Of a DNA stretch of 64,000 nt, positions 31,662-45,280 are shown in pieces (positions within the stretch are counted from its first letter, which is position 1; every line of letters begins with the position of its first letter). This DNA is from Nautilus pompilius (Eukaryota > Mollusca > Cephalopoda > Nautilida > Nautilidae). The notes beneath the pieces were generated by a model that was not told the origin of the DNA, made no database searches, and worked only from the letters and a program-made list of their open reading frames with translations. The DNA lies in contig JACATO010000321.1 in NCBI GenBank assembly GCA_018389105.1, positions 1,020,001 to 1,084,000 on the forward strand, written 5' to 3'. Made by a program: the position numbers and the translations under genes.

Positions 31662-34600
31662 CTCTAGGTTGTTTTATTCAATTGATTTGCGACATTTAAA
31701 CAGAATGGTAAATAGTGCATTCGTACATATATAGTGATGCTAATCCATATTCACTTCATTTCTATTGTAGAAATTGTTAATTAGATTTTTAATTAAGTAA
31801 TGGGGGTTTTTTTGTTATATTTACTTTCCAAACTTTCGTGGAACAAAAAACCTTAGCTAAAACGGAAGCAAGATTAAATAAATAGACCAGGGTGAGTGTT
31901 ACCAAAGCTTGTTATAAGAAACTGTCGTGTTCCAAACACTGTCTCCTGTCGAATTGCCGGAAGAGACTACGTCAAGTCTTGGCTTTCTCTATTTGGAAGA
32001 CTCACCGGTTTCTTAGATGATTGGTTTTGGATGCTAAATACCATTTGTAATAAAGACTTGTCAACTTAACACACACACACACGCAGCCAACGACCAATGC
32101 GATTTAGTAAAATAACTAATATAAGCGCCAGTCATTTAGCAACGAGAGGACTTTTAATATCTTCTCTACGTTTCCATGGATACCGGATGTGCAGAAATTT
32201 GCGCAAAGTCACGGGGCTTAGAGTTTTTACTTTTAAAAATCTCCAGATTTGATTTAACCCTTCCCGGGCACAGTTTGTTATTCATGCCCAACGCTCTGGA
32301 AGGATCGCTGGATTTAATTTCTTATGTGTCTCCGCTTTCCCAGTTCCAGCTGTGTGTTGGTTTTAAAGTGGCTATTTAATTTTCGCTTTCATTATATATT
32401 ACTTCAGTGAAAATTCCAGTGTTAGCCGCTGTCTTAAAATTATCGTTTCCTCCATTTTTGCAATAGCTTTTTTCCTCTCTCAAACTCTCCCGGCTGGCAC
32501 CGGGGTTTGACCATTTGTAAGAATGAGCACGAGCTGTGATGATTCAAGGGCAGATAACTTCTGCCGCGCTTGCGACGAACGATTCACAATAACAGCGCAG
32601 TGTTTTTCTGAATATTTCCCCTTTCACGTTGATACTTGGGCTACTTTGATTATTCTCTATCTGCAGATATAATCTGTTTTCATGAACCTACTATATTAAA
32701 TGGAAGCAGGCGAGTTCAATGTACGCCCCTGTAATGAGAGGCTGAAAGTAACGTATTATCTCACCTTCCCTTTAACATACGAAACAAAACCCTATCGTAA
32801 CCTAATAGAAAATAGACGGGAATCTCCATAACAGCGGTGAATAGAAGGAAACTGAAGAAATAAGGGCACCTTTGCCATTGTTCATACGTTGTTAGTGTAT
32901 AATTCGCAGTGGTGACCAAAATAGATACCAAAGATAATAGAGCCTGCAACGAGCACTGACATCTTCTAGACTGAGGCTGACTACCATGGCATCCTTTCAC
33001 AAACTTCCGGTTATCTGTCGTTACGTAATAATGAACCATAACCCCCGGAAGTATTCTCGGTCAGTCCGTCTAATAAACAATTTTCAAAATAAAACAGAAT
33101 TATGTAAAATTCTTGAATCTCAATGAAGGATAATCACTGATCCGGGTTCACGTCCAATGAGACGCAGGCGCCGCAGAATAGATGTTCGTTGTGTGTATTT
33201 CTTCCTGATCCGTTTGACTTTAATACTTCTTGTTGTTTGTAAGAAATTTTATTTTCAGGTCTGTTAAAATTCTGTTCTTCATTTTCTTTATGCTTGCTGC
33301 TGGCGACCCTGACCCGGAAGTATCTCGCTGATTGCGTCTGCCAAGTCACTTTTGTTTTGTTTGGAATAAAGAACCCTTCGGGCACTAACGGGGCTCTCTA
33401 ATCATTGTTTATTTTTTTGCCAATGTTTTAAAATAAACTAAGAATTTTCCTCAAAAGGAAACCACCCTAAAAATCGTCATGCTAGAGATGCAGAATTAGT
33501 TATATTCATTAACTCGCAGTGACGCACAATGGCTTTCTGGCTTCGTGATATGTTGGTATCCGGGGTATCAGTGCATATTTCGATAAAATTCTAGAAGAAA
33601 GGAATAGACTCTTGTCGCTTGACCCTTTATCAGCGTAAGTTTTAAGGGTCGGCTACTAAACACTAGTATTAGCTGGTAGCTGTCAGTACTAGCGATGTAT
33701 CATTGGTGGCATCCTGCTGCGACATCTGCAGAAGTTGTTCCCCTTTTATTTTTGTATAGCAAGCAAGAGACCAAATGTAAGCTTGTTGTTGACTCAAAGG
33801 TCAGAAATCTGATGTAGGAAGCGCGTGAAAAATGACCTAAACTGGTTTACAGTGGGTGTACTGTAGCCAGACCGAGTCACGTGACAGGAGACTCTTTGCA
33901 GAAGTCAGCCGCCTAATGACCTCGGGCCACTGCTGCCTGTGCGGCTCACGTGTCTAGACAAACATTCAAAACTCATTTCCAGCATGTAGGATTACGTCTC
34001 CTTGAGCCGTCGTCATCGTGATGCTCAGTTAGAAATCGTCAGACAGTGGTCCTCTGGCAGCAATACTTCATCTTGTCTTTCTGTTTTCATGGCGGCTGGT
34101 TACGTGTGCTGATGTTGTGATGGTGGGGTCTGATCGAGATATCGACAGTTCCTCCTCTTCGTGAACGATGGCACCAGGTTCGTGTCGGAAGAAGCCAAGC
34201 CATGTTAGTTAACGCACCACAGCGGACTGGCTGGCCACGCACCCGCATCTTCTATCCGCTGAGCATCATCCCACCGACGTGCAAGTCTAATTACCCTCCT
34301 CCACAGTCTGGGCGCACGTGGCCTTGACTCGGGGGTGGAAAGCAGAACCAGCTGCGGTGGGGATCAGATATTTCATTTCAAATATACTCTGATATCCAGA
34401 TGCAGCTGCTGCATGTAAATCAAAGCTGGCCTCACTCACGGCTAAGATAACCATCTTGGTTTGGCATTGGAAATGAAAAGCCACCTTCAGTAATACCCGA
34501 TAAGCATTCGCTAAAGTCCATTAAAAATTTAAGTAATATTCGCCTGACACATTTAAAATTGCATCCAGATATCAATGGCACTCAAAAGTTAATTGTCGTC

Positions 34601-34918
34601 CTAAACAGAATTTAAAAGGTGAGTAATTACAATAAAATCTTCTACCGCAGAGATCTCAGCTGACAGTAATGACGTCATAGCAGTAAAATTGTGTTTATGA
34701 TTATAGAGAAAATAAAAGTTAATATATCGATTATTTGATTTTTACATTCAACTCTCCACAATATATTTTTAGAATTCGCCATCTGTTCGATTTTATTGGA
34801 ATAATATGAAAATCTAATTGCTCCATAACTTTCCGCAACTTTTTTGGATTACTTTTTGTAATGCAACCTTCTTGCAGCCATCATTGACAAAGGATGAAGA
34901 ATTTCATAAGTGTAAGTG
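31662..34918. other. Non-genic DNA
   Basis: Short AC run near 32,072. Short unrecognised frames (for example 32,176-32,379 plus and 32,761-33,039 minus). A perfect CRE octamer at 34,670. Nothing else could be supported. Confidence 0.4.
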
Positions 34919-34929
34919 GCACACACACA

Positions 34930-34987
<58 letters not shown>
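34919..34987. repeat. (AC)n microsatellite
   Basis: About 69 bp of AC repeats with one interruption (accaca near 34,936). Such alternating purine-pyrimidine tracts can adopt Z-DNA. Confidence 0.98.
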
Positions 34988-34990
<3 letters not shown>

Positions 34991-37900
34991 TAGACAGAGG
35001 GAACCAACGTAAGTTGTAGCAAAAAAGTATCCACAATTTATTTGCAGATGCGCCGTCTTTAAGATTACATATAGAAGAGATATGTTGATAAAATGCTAAA
35101 ACTCTATGCCACTAAAGTAATTAGATGACAAAACCTTGCACTTCTTGTGTAAACTATTTTAGATGCGCCAAGTTTCTCTATTCCACGCGTAAAATTCTAG
35201 AGGAAACTAAATGAAGATCCTCGGATGTAAGTTCCCAAAGATCACCAGGGGATTTTTTTATATCTGGTTGTCTCTCGTCTCATTTTTGATTGGTGATTTT
35301 AATATTGGAAATTCGTGATAGAGTTGGACCAATTAGATGATATCCGCCGGGTGAGGTGAGATTAACCGGAATTTTTATTTGTAGTTCCCGATTCTATTCC
35401 CACATGTCAATTAAATTGTATTTGCCTTGTGCGATCATGTATATACGCTAACCAACGTTCGTCGCATCTCCTTATTCCCTTTGAATAAACAAGTCTTCAC
35501 TTACGTATGAGTGGTGGATTTTAAAATCTTCGACGTCCGCTCGCGATGAAAAAAGTAATTGGGGTGAGTGAACTCTGACCTGATGGCAGGAAGTAATGGT
35601 TAAAGTACATTCAAAAGTGGACAAACCTTCTCGCGTTTTGCTGTCCGTATCCGGTCAGCAGAACATCTAAGTCCTCGGCTAGACAAATATCAAATCTATC
35701 ACAGTTATCAAACTGTATTGGCTCACACCAACAAGCGAAAGTTTCCTTTAAATTGGCCATGTAACTTGATAACGGGAGACCCTTGGAGGGAGTTTCGACA
35801 ATATTTTAAGCAAACTCTTGAGTTACGCATCGTTTTTAAGATCCTTCTAGTCCTATTTTATGCCAAAAATCACCCATGTTCACCGGACGTCTCGGATAAG
35901 TTCGCTGGCCGCTCACCTCACGGGAATAACGTTAAAAGAAGAATTACGTCCGCTAAGAGAGAAGTTATTTATTTAAGTTTTTAAAAAACAAACCAGGCGA
36001 TTTGAGAACCCGCCCGCCAATCGCAAACGGTGGCAGAAAGTTGTGGCTTGGAGCATCTTTCCCTGTGACGTGGTCGTCAATCTCACTTGGTTCGCCGTCG
36101 TTAAATTGATGAATATTCGATTAGATTCGTCAAGGATAAAATACTGCAGAGTCCGCTAGACAAATGTCTCCGGCTGATGCCGGTTATATTTCTTTCAGGA
36201 AATCGAAGCAACAACAAAAACAGGAGGAAAAAAAAAACACTGTGCAATTTGCGCTTCGGTAAAATAGTATATTGTTAGAGTGTGCTAGCCTCGTTCGTGC
36301 GTGACCATCCGATCCGTGTTAAGCCGCCACGGAAACTAGACGACAAGACCGTGCGGCTTTAACTCGGACAATCTGATTGGTCAGCTTTGACTGGCATGTG
36401 GTACTGTTACTATCAACGGCGCCGTTCCAAATGTCGTAGAGGTCGCACTCACCGACCGGTAGGAGCGATGAATAGCAAAATGGCGGAAGAGGGTTAAAGA
36501 GACAAGACAAGGCCGTACACTACTCTGTTATCTCACCCTTTTTTTTTTGCTGTGATATAAAACTTTTAGTTTCAAAAGTTGATCTGATTGGAGTGTTTTT
36601 AATAAATTACTGATATTTAATTTTAATTGGTAAACTTAAAGAAGGAAAGGATTTCACAAGAAGAAAATCTACTTGTGACGTCATGGAGGAATTTAAAGTT
36701 CCGCAGACGTTGTAATTCTTAAGAACGCAGTCTTCCGCTTCACACAGACAGAGGCTACCTTTTGAATGAGGAAAGATCGTCAAATTATTTACTTTAATGA
36801 AACTAGTTGAGGATAAATGGAGAAACAGGTTTCCGAATAATTGATGTTTTACTTTTATTCCAGATTTGCTTTTCCCTTTTGTGAGTCGTCGACGCGGGCA
36901 CTAGGAAGCTTTGGTTCCAGCATCAGCTGTGAAGACGTCTTAGCACCCAGTCCGTCAGTCTATAGGTCGTCGCTGTGACGCATTCCCTCGGGTCATCGCG
37001 TAGTGAAGACGCCCATGAGAAAGTATGGCGTGGTGATGCTTCCTACATGGAGTTCGGGTGTCGCAGCAACCGTGAACGATATTGCAATTGTCGGTTAGGA
37101 TGCTGGGCATGGAATCGATCTTCAGACAAAGGCTCGCTCATTTCATTTGTTCAGCACATATTCCCACGATTGATTGATTGGTTGAGCCGCACATTTAATT
37201 AAAAATTACAAGACTTTCGCTTTATAGAGAAACCGATAGATGCCGCGAGAAAAGGTCAAAGGAAAGATCAATCAGCCGCAGACCTGCGCCTATTAAGACA
37301 CTCGCGCCATATTTCACTTCCCCCCCTCTTTTGTTTGTATTTGGCTGCAACGCTTGAACTTTCAAGTACGACTGTATCTGCGATTTTATAACGGAATCCA
37401 CACTTGAGAAAAAGTTAGCAACCAATTTCCGCGTGACTTTATAGATGGTAAATCGCGGAGCTTTGCCCTACACGGCGGGAAGTGATCAATTTCTGAGCTG
37501 TCAGAAGCAGCGAACAAGCTCCGTACGGATATTCCAAAGGGGGACATCAGAGGTATTCGTGCACTGAAGCTATTTGTTTAATTTGATCAGAAAGTTTGCA
37601 TTATAAATTTTAAAAAAGTAGCTTTAAAAGATAATCGTGAAGATACTGCAGCAGCGTACAGATTTGTCTTCCGCTAGACCGAACTGTATTCTAACAGCGT
37701 TCACGCCTGGAAATTCAAGGTGTAGAGAAATATCTAAACAGCTTTGTCTCTGATTCTCTACAAAACACGACTCATTCCTATTTATATCCTAAGTATAATT
37801 TCATTTTTCTAATTTGTTTAGTATTCCATATTCTAAAAATTAATAATAATTTTTCAGGACAAATAAAATGATTTTAAAAAAAACCTTTCTTTAGAAAAAT

Positions 37901-40303
37901 CAATATAAATTTTAAAAATATGAAAACTGTTATAGATTTCCTATTACATATTTATAAACCTCGTAATACAGAACAGATCCTCTGATAGTCTTGTATCTTT
38001 ATATGCAGATGTTAGCAATGGGAATTGCACTAGTTGTTAATTCTCTTTCTTCACACACACACACACATCCTGTATAAATGGTTATATTTTCGATAAAACA
38101 ACACATCTGGTATCGCACAATTCTGTCTTTAATCAGAATGTTTGGAAATAAATTTTATTTGATCTTTACACATCTTTAGTTAAATCAGTTCCAACCCATC
38201 TCTCCGTAGTCTTTCAGTCTTTATAATAAATGCACCAAAATTACCGTTTTTATTTGTAATGTTGGGTCGTCTTTTGCATCCAAGAATGACAGAATTAGCT
38301 ATTTCCTGTGGTCACTTTCTTGACTTCAGAGTCTAATTTTAGAAGCCCAAGTGTTTTATCGGGTGAAGCAGGTACGTTTACCATCAATGTGGCTCTGCGC
38401 TCGCTTTTTTTTTGATTTTGTGTTTCTTAGAAGACTTGGATGCGGACGGACATCTTGTGTGACGCCAGATGTTGAAGGGTGCAGGGTTTTTCTTGATGTT
38501 ATTTTAGGCGATACTTTTCAGTGATGGGAGGGGCCTCTGTCCTGAAGAAAAACGTGAGTTCCAAAGCCTCCTTGTAGGTGTTTTTTTTGTTGATGTTGTT
38601 GTTATCTGATATTATGGTGAAACACTTGTACGAGTCTGTAATTAAATATCCGGAGATCACTGACACGCCATCGGTAGAGATTCCTGGAGGGCTAAGAACA
38701 GTCCCGCTGCGGTGCTGGTCCAGGGGTTCTCAGTCTTTTGTTAAAATGCTGGCTTTCTCCATCTTTGCTTTTACCTCCTGATTGATGCTGGTTGCATCTC
38801 CCCCCCCCCGGGTGGATGAAGTCGGTCATAACCCTGGTCTCAGCCCTTTCATAGAGATGCTGGATCTGATGCACCCTTTGGTTGGCTGCAGGTTCATGAA
38901 TCGTCTTCAAGTGATTCTCAAGGCAGATTTCATCTACCGTTTTCTGAATGTTGTGGTCTTGAGAAAAAGCAGCATCCAAGTTGGTTACTGAAATAAGCAG
39001 AAAGACTACTGACGATAAGTTACTTTTCAGAGATGATAAAAAGGAATAAGGAAACCAAGAATTGTATTTCTATGTTTCTCTGTATTTATTTTGCCCGCCT
39101 CTTTCCTCTAGTTGATTATCTTTCTAGCAAACACTTCCGTAGAATCTTGGACACCAACCGCTTTGTCATCAGCATTAGGTATACATTATTCGTACTGCAC
39201 ACGAGAAAAGAGCAACTGGCATCTGCTTCTGGAATATCGTCTACTGTTTTACACTATTCCTGTTGAAAGATATGAAAATAATATGCTGTTCATTCTTATG
39301 CAAATTTTAAAATACAGGGGTAAACAGCTTTCTTTCTGTCTTCTTTAATGCATATCATCTTGTGCTGACATCGATATTTTACCGACCGAAGTTCGTGAGG
39401 CAAAGTCGAGCTGTTTAAAGGGAACAGCAATTCTTTTCCAATTTTTCGGTTAGGCAGTCCGGAGGCCGCTTGTAGCATCAGAACTTGAGAAATCTCAATA
39501 TTTATTTTAAATAAAGGAAAAAATTCAGGAACTCTGCGTGAACATTCGTCAATTCTAACCAAGATCTCTTTGAAAAGTTATTTTAAACGTTCTGAGACAA
39601 GAATTAAAGTTGAAAAACTGATTTTAGACCAACCACCCAGTTTCCCGCTTCCGAGGTAAGGAGAGTGAGTCGGCGTTCTCTTCACCTTCCCGCCTGGAGT
39701 GCTTCCTGTTAAAGACAAAGACATTATTAACCACTGAAGCGAGACACACCAGTAACAAATCTACAGCACCGTCTCTGATTATCTGACAGCAATAATATCA
39801 AAAACCAAATAAACAAATGAATACTAATATAGCCATAATATAGAATGATACACGGATCTCAAGCGGCCCCAAGAATCGTGTGACGCAACTCGCGGTATCG
39901 TACGATCGTGACCGCGTCCGGCTGACCGTGACCTCGAGTGAACATCTGTCGCCGTTCGTTTTTCTTCGCATCAATCTCAATCAAAGTAGCTTTCATCTTT
40001 ATTATCCTTTGAATTTCTGATTGAATAATACTGATAAACAAGTTTAAATATAGATTAACTTCATTACTCTCACGGCATGTCTTGACCAAGGTATTTATAG
40101 ATGGTTCTCGAAGCTTCTCAAATTTTCTTGGATTCCATAATCCTGTTGCCACATTAATTTCCCGGCAGCTTCGTTTGTTACGGTCCCATGGGTTAAACCC
40201 TGATCCCATAGTCAGGCCCGAGTCCTAAGAAACACAGTTTCGGTTGCCAGTGATGAAAAGTTCTAATGCTCAGTAGGTATTTTCATTTCTTGGATTGTGT
40301 AAG
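34988..40303. other. Non-genic DNA
   Basis: A short AC run at about 38,053 and a CRE octamer at 36,676. Frames up to 116 codons (39,859-40,209, minus) have no recognisable domain. No mobile elements were recognised. Confidence 0.4.
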
Positions 40304-40380
40304 TGGCCTGGGCGGAGATCGAACCCGCGATCTGTTGGATTTTCCACGCTTCGTTTTACCGCTCATTACACGTCTTCGTG
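40304..40380 (-). mobile_element. tRNA-like SINE head (Pol III promoter relic)
   Basis: Read on the minus strand, this holds a clean T-arm: a GCGGG/TCCGC stem around a TTCGATC loop (40,312-40,328), which doubles as a near-consensus B box (GGTTCGATCTC). About 35 bases upstream is GAGCGGTAAAACG, resembling the A-box half common in tRNA-derived SINEs. Total spacing (about 76 nt) fits a tRNA, but the acceptor stem does not pair and the anticodon arm is unconvincing. It is therefore not a functional tRNA. The SINE body and tail were not delimited; they would run toward lower coordinates. Confidence 0.45.
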
Positions 40381-43300
40381 ATTACCCCTAATGAACGGAA
40401 CAGGAGAGAGGGGGAAAAAAGGTGCTCATTAGTTACTTCAGTCACGTACTAGTAGGGGACTCTACTTTTACTTTTAAAAACTATTCTATAATTTAAAGAA
40501 ACTGTTATACGTCCGGAAAGATCCTAAGTAGTCCTTCCTTTGCAATAGGTCTTTGGAGTTATAACAGTACCAGTTAATTAAACATTTATCTCCCCGATAG
40601 GCGTCTGAGCCACAGTCCTGCCTATCTACTGGTGGTAAAAGCGCTTGCAATTAGAACTCTTTATTCCTGTAAGCGGAAATTATTCCTATTTCAAAAACGG
40701 TATTTCACATGATTCGGGCCCCCTACATGACTTCGTCCATTGTGTTCCACTCCACGACTAGTAAGTAGGCTGCTGCGTGCATTAAATAACTGCAGTTAGA
40801 AATAGTGTATATGAAATTAGAATCTTTATGTACTAATAAATAATGTAAGATTTCTTGTCCAAAGAATTTACTAAACATGTGTAAGTTTATTAGATCATAA
40901 TTAGAAAAAAACCGTTGACAAATTAAGAAAGTATCTACTTAGATAAAATTAATTCTCAGTAATTACGTTAAAAGTTCACCTAGTCCTTGTTTAAATCTTT
41001 ATGAATAGTTTTGTAACATATTTTCCTAAACTGGAAATTAATATTTACCGATTTTATACTAACGAAAGAAAAAAATCAATCTAAAATTCCGCTTTAAGAT
41101 TACTTTATTTAATGTTCCTGACATGAAAAGAAAACAATTTAGACTGTCAGATTTCTCGATAAGTTGATGCACTGCGATGCTTAAAAGTAATATCCAATGT
41201 GAGAGCAGATGCAATGTGCTCATAAATTTCCATAGACACTAGAATTTTGTGATTTCCGGAATAAAAATACATTTATAACTCATTGATTATTAGTTTCAGC
41301 TGCAATTTTAAAATATTTTCCCAATCTAGCATTGCTCTAAATGTTTACCTTAATCTGCTTGTTTCGCTTTGTTGTTTTTGTGGGAGAAGTTTAAAATTGC
41401 CGTCATTCCGGTGGTTGACCCTGTCTTCAGGCTGTAGAGCTCAGATTATATTTGATAGAATGGTATTTTCATTAATAGAATCTAAAATCAACTATAGCAG
41501 TTCGGTTCTCCGTCGTCCAAAATGAGTTGAGACCGGAAGGTAGCGTAGCCTTTTTCCTTAATGTAACAGCTCGTAGTGCGCGTGGATTTTCTCCGGATAC
41601 TTCGGTTTCTCACTCAGTTCTAATCGGAAAAGGTCCAGTAGAGTTAGTTACTCGTAACGGCCACTCTGCTGCCTGGCTGGTTTCTGAACATTCGAAAAGT
41701 AGGGTCATTTAATAGCGCAGCAGTAGAAAGCCCAAAATCGCTTCTCCCTAAAGATACCACAGTGGAAATGTTTTCTTAACAAGGGAATCTTATCGGATTG
41801 AACCCACAGGCATAATCTGAGCTATACCAGGCCTTCTTGTTAGAGGATACCGTGGCACAACGCTCCCTCGCAATGGTTTCCTTCCTGTGGTTTGGTGACT
41901 GAAAACAAACACCTGGTGAACGTCATGTGACAGGCGCCATGTTGACGTGTATGTGACGTCACGACCTAGAAAACCATGATTTAATAATTAAAAATTTGGT
42001 AAAAAAAAATTTATACCGCGATGTAAAATTAGGCTCGGATAGACGGATAAAAGAGGCAACAACCTGAAGACAACCGACGTGAAAGAATCGTCTGGGTGCT
42101 ACACGGCCACGCGAATAGCCAGGAACTGACACCATCCTGTCGTTAAGATGTATAGCAGAATGGTGGGATCGGCCACCACGTGTAACCGATGTCTGGGAAA
42201 CCGCTTCGAATAGAACTCACGATTTCATCAGTACGTGGGTGGTGTGGAGATGGATAGATCATAGCAATCTTCAGAACTCAATAGAAATGCCCGTCCACAC
42301 GTGGATAGGGTGTTAATACATCATTTACTGAAGTAAAATGTTTCAGTATGTCATGGCTATTCTTCGTCATTGAACGGTAGAATGGAACAAAATATATGGT
42401 ACCTTTATCCAGAGAACCGTGAATTGTCTACGACGATACATCACAGTTGCAGGGGTGTTGTGGAGAAATCTGGCTCAAAGAATGCCCTAACATTTTTTTT
42501 TTATTTTGTTTCATCTTATCAAAAAGTTGGAATCACGTGACTTTTTCTGTTAGGGAGGAATGGCAGATTGATGTATTTTTCAAAAGCGCACGCCTGTCCT
42601 TCGTTTGTATTAATGTGCAACGACTGATTAAATCTCTTTCATTCTAATTTCCTACAAATAACCGATGATGCGTTTCCTACCGATTAGAAATATTAACCAG
42701 TAATTAATCACACCAACTATTGATCTATGCGAATATATATGTACAACGTATAGAAAGATAAATTTTATTTGAAAATTCTGAACCAGTTCTTCGTTGCTTC
42801 CCTTCTCTAATGTATTGATTTCTGTTAAAAGCAACCAGTGGAATCGGCTCTAGTTTATAAATAAGCTGTTTCACTTCTAGTATTGACTGGTGAATGGCAT
42901 GTATGTCGGTTCGATGCTATTATTTTCATACATCTTTTACAGTCAATTATACGGGGTAATTCATTGCTGAAGTTCAGGTTTCGTTAATTCCACTTCCTTT
43001 GCTCATTTCCACGAAAATAAGCATCTGACGGGAAGAATACAGGATGCGTGCATCAGAAACTAACCTGATGCAACTGGAATGTAAAAATTTCTTATATGTA
43101 TCTATTTAAATAGAAAAAAAGGGGTCGATGAATGAGTTAAAACTGGAAACTTCGAGTTACATTAAATTATAGTTATTAAGTACACTTTTTTATCGTTTTA
43201 CATTAAAAAAAATAACTGACGATCTTTTTAAATTTTCATCTCAGAAGGGTTAGCAAACATGGGACTTGGGTGACGAATAAGTCCGCTTAGCTAACCATCA

Positions 43301-45200
43301 AGGGACACAACTCCTTATAGTACTGGAGAGTCTAACTTTGCTGACATTTACACACTTAATAAAAATTGAAAATCGTTTTTTAAAAAAAAAATGATGTCTT
43401 TCCTAGCAGACAATTTTTAAAGTTGCTCCCGGGTCGACCGAATTCTCGAAAAGACTCGTTGTCTGGTAACAATTCCTGGTTTCTGGGTAAAGGAAAAGGT
43501 CGCATACAACCTTCAAAAGCTGCCGGAATCTTCACAAGAACAGGTTCGCAGTAGTCTTAATTTAAATGGTTCTACTAAACCAGCGACATTCTTCACCTTT
43601 AGACAGCTCAGTTCCAGAAAGCAAAGAATTCTCTTTGTCTTGGATCAATTACACACTTCTATGACTAAGAAACCCATTAAACTTTGATCATACGAGGTCG
43701 AAAGAAGACGATTATCATCTGTTGTTCAAGAGTCGACAGTAGAGTGAGCCAACGAGTAATGATGAACTGCACTCCTTTTCTAGTTATGAAAACGGTCCAA
43801 TATTCAAAAGACTGATGGATAGAATTACAAAAAATCTTGAGAAATGATGCAAAATGTAGTCGCTATGTTTTGATGTCAGTGGAGAAGTGGTGAAGTCAGT
43901 TGGTAGGAAGACAACAGAGGGTTAAAAACCCAAGAAATGACTTTTTCTGTGTCCAGCCGTTTAGAAATAATGATGCATCGACTTTATATACGTATTTAAA
44001 ACCCAGTAAGCTCTTACGTATGAACACTGTGTGGAAAACCCAAGAAACTCTCGGGAATTCATTTATTCCCCGCTGCAAGGCCGTTCTTGGTCGCAACTCT
44101 TAGGTGAAAGTCGTGATGCTTCCATAGAAGCTCAATAGGAGTTTGTATCCGGCCTCTGTCGGGGACCAAGAAAAATGACTGCAGTCACTTCCGCGTGTTA
44201 CAAGCAGCAGTGGTTCTCGGGGTGTAACATATCGTCACACCTTCCCTTAGCCTATGGTGACTGTCAAAGATCCATTTATCGGGTACATGCAGGAGTGTAT
44301 CCATAAGGATGGATATACAACCGGCGACGTTTCCTCGTCTATTAATGAATGTTTTTCTGTCGCTATCAGATATCCGTCAATACTCCAAATCCGCTACACT
44401 GTAACTTCGTTGTAAATAATCTGGATTAGAAGCTTTGCAAATTTTTTCAGCTGATGTGAATCAATAAGAATTTTATTCATCTATGAAAACGAGTAACCAC
44501 AATATACAAAAGACCCATCAGCGTGTGACGACTTCCACTGACGCCTGTCACCTCCATCCAGTGTGTTCAGGTCTCTGCAGGAAGTGATTCTCAATGCGAG
44601 ATATTGATTCTGCAACAGCTGAAAGGTAGTGATGGCGGCCACTCCGAATCTGGCGGACAAAAAAGGGTCTATTCTCAGTGGCAGACACGTTTAGAATGGT
44701 ACTTCTTCGTGCAGAAATATTACGTACGCAGCCAGTTACTCCATCCCGGTTATATATCTGGCCGATTGCGTGTTTATAATAATACGCTTTTTATCAAAAT
44801 GGATCTGTCCACCTCAGCTGCCATTTTATAGTAATGTGCACTATGGCCGTGCACAGTCCTTCGATGAACCTCCAATTATTAAGGCAGAGATCTGTATTTT
44901 TTTTCTCAACAATCTCGGCCTTTCACGGTATTATCAGGTGATATACAGACTGAATTACTGCATAAATTAACTAAATATATCTAAAAGACAGTCACCATTT
45001 TTGGCCGCGGCCGTGTGTCAATTGTAAATCTTTCTCTCATCTAGATGCCATTTAAAAAATATCTGAAGTCTGTTGATAAAGATACCCCATTTACTCCATA
45101 AATACAAACAATTTTTGTGATAACAAACTCTTGCAATATTCAAACAGTTATTACAAGTCGCATAGCTCTTCTTTTAAGAAGACTAGAAACAACTTGACGT
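40381..45200. other. Non-genic DNA
   Basis: AT-rich sequence with short unrecognised frames. A perfect CRE octamer lies at 41,954. No tandem arrays or transposon ends were seen. Confidence 0.4.
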
Positions 45201-45218
45201 ACACCATAATTTTGCAAA

Positions 45219-45280
45219 GTGACGCATGACGCTTGGTCTTACGTCATTTCTGTGCAACATCACGTGCGTTATGACGTAGT
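45219..45280. promoter_or_regulatory. Cluster of CRE-like and E-box motifs
   Basis: Within about 60 bp lie a tandem TGACGCATGACGC, the CRE-like TTACGTCA, the E-box TCACGTG and ATGACGTA. All are targets of bZIP or bHLH-type factors in animals. Activity is inference. There is no recognised gene, TATA box or initiator beside it. Confidence 0.25.
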
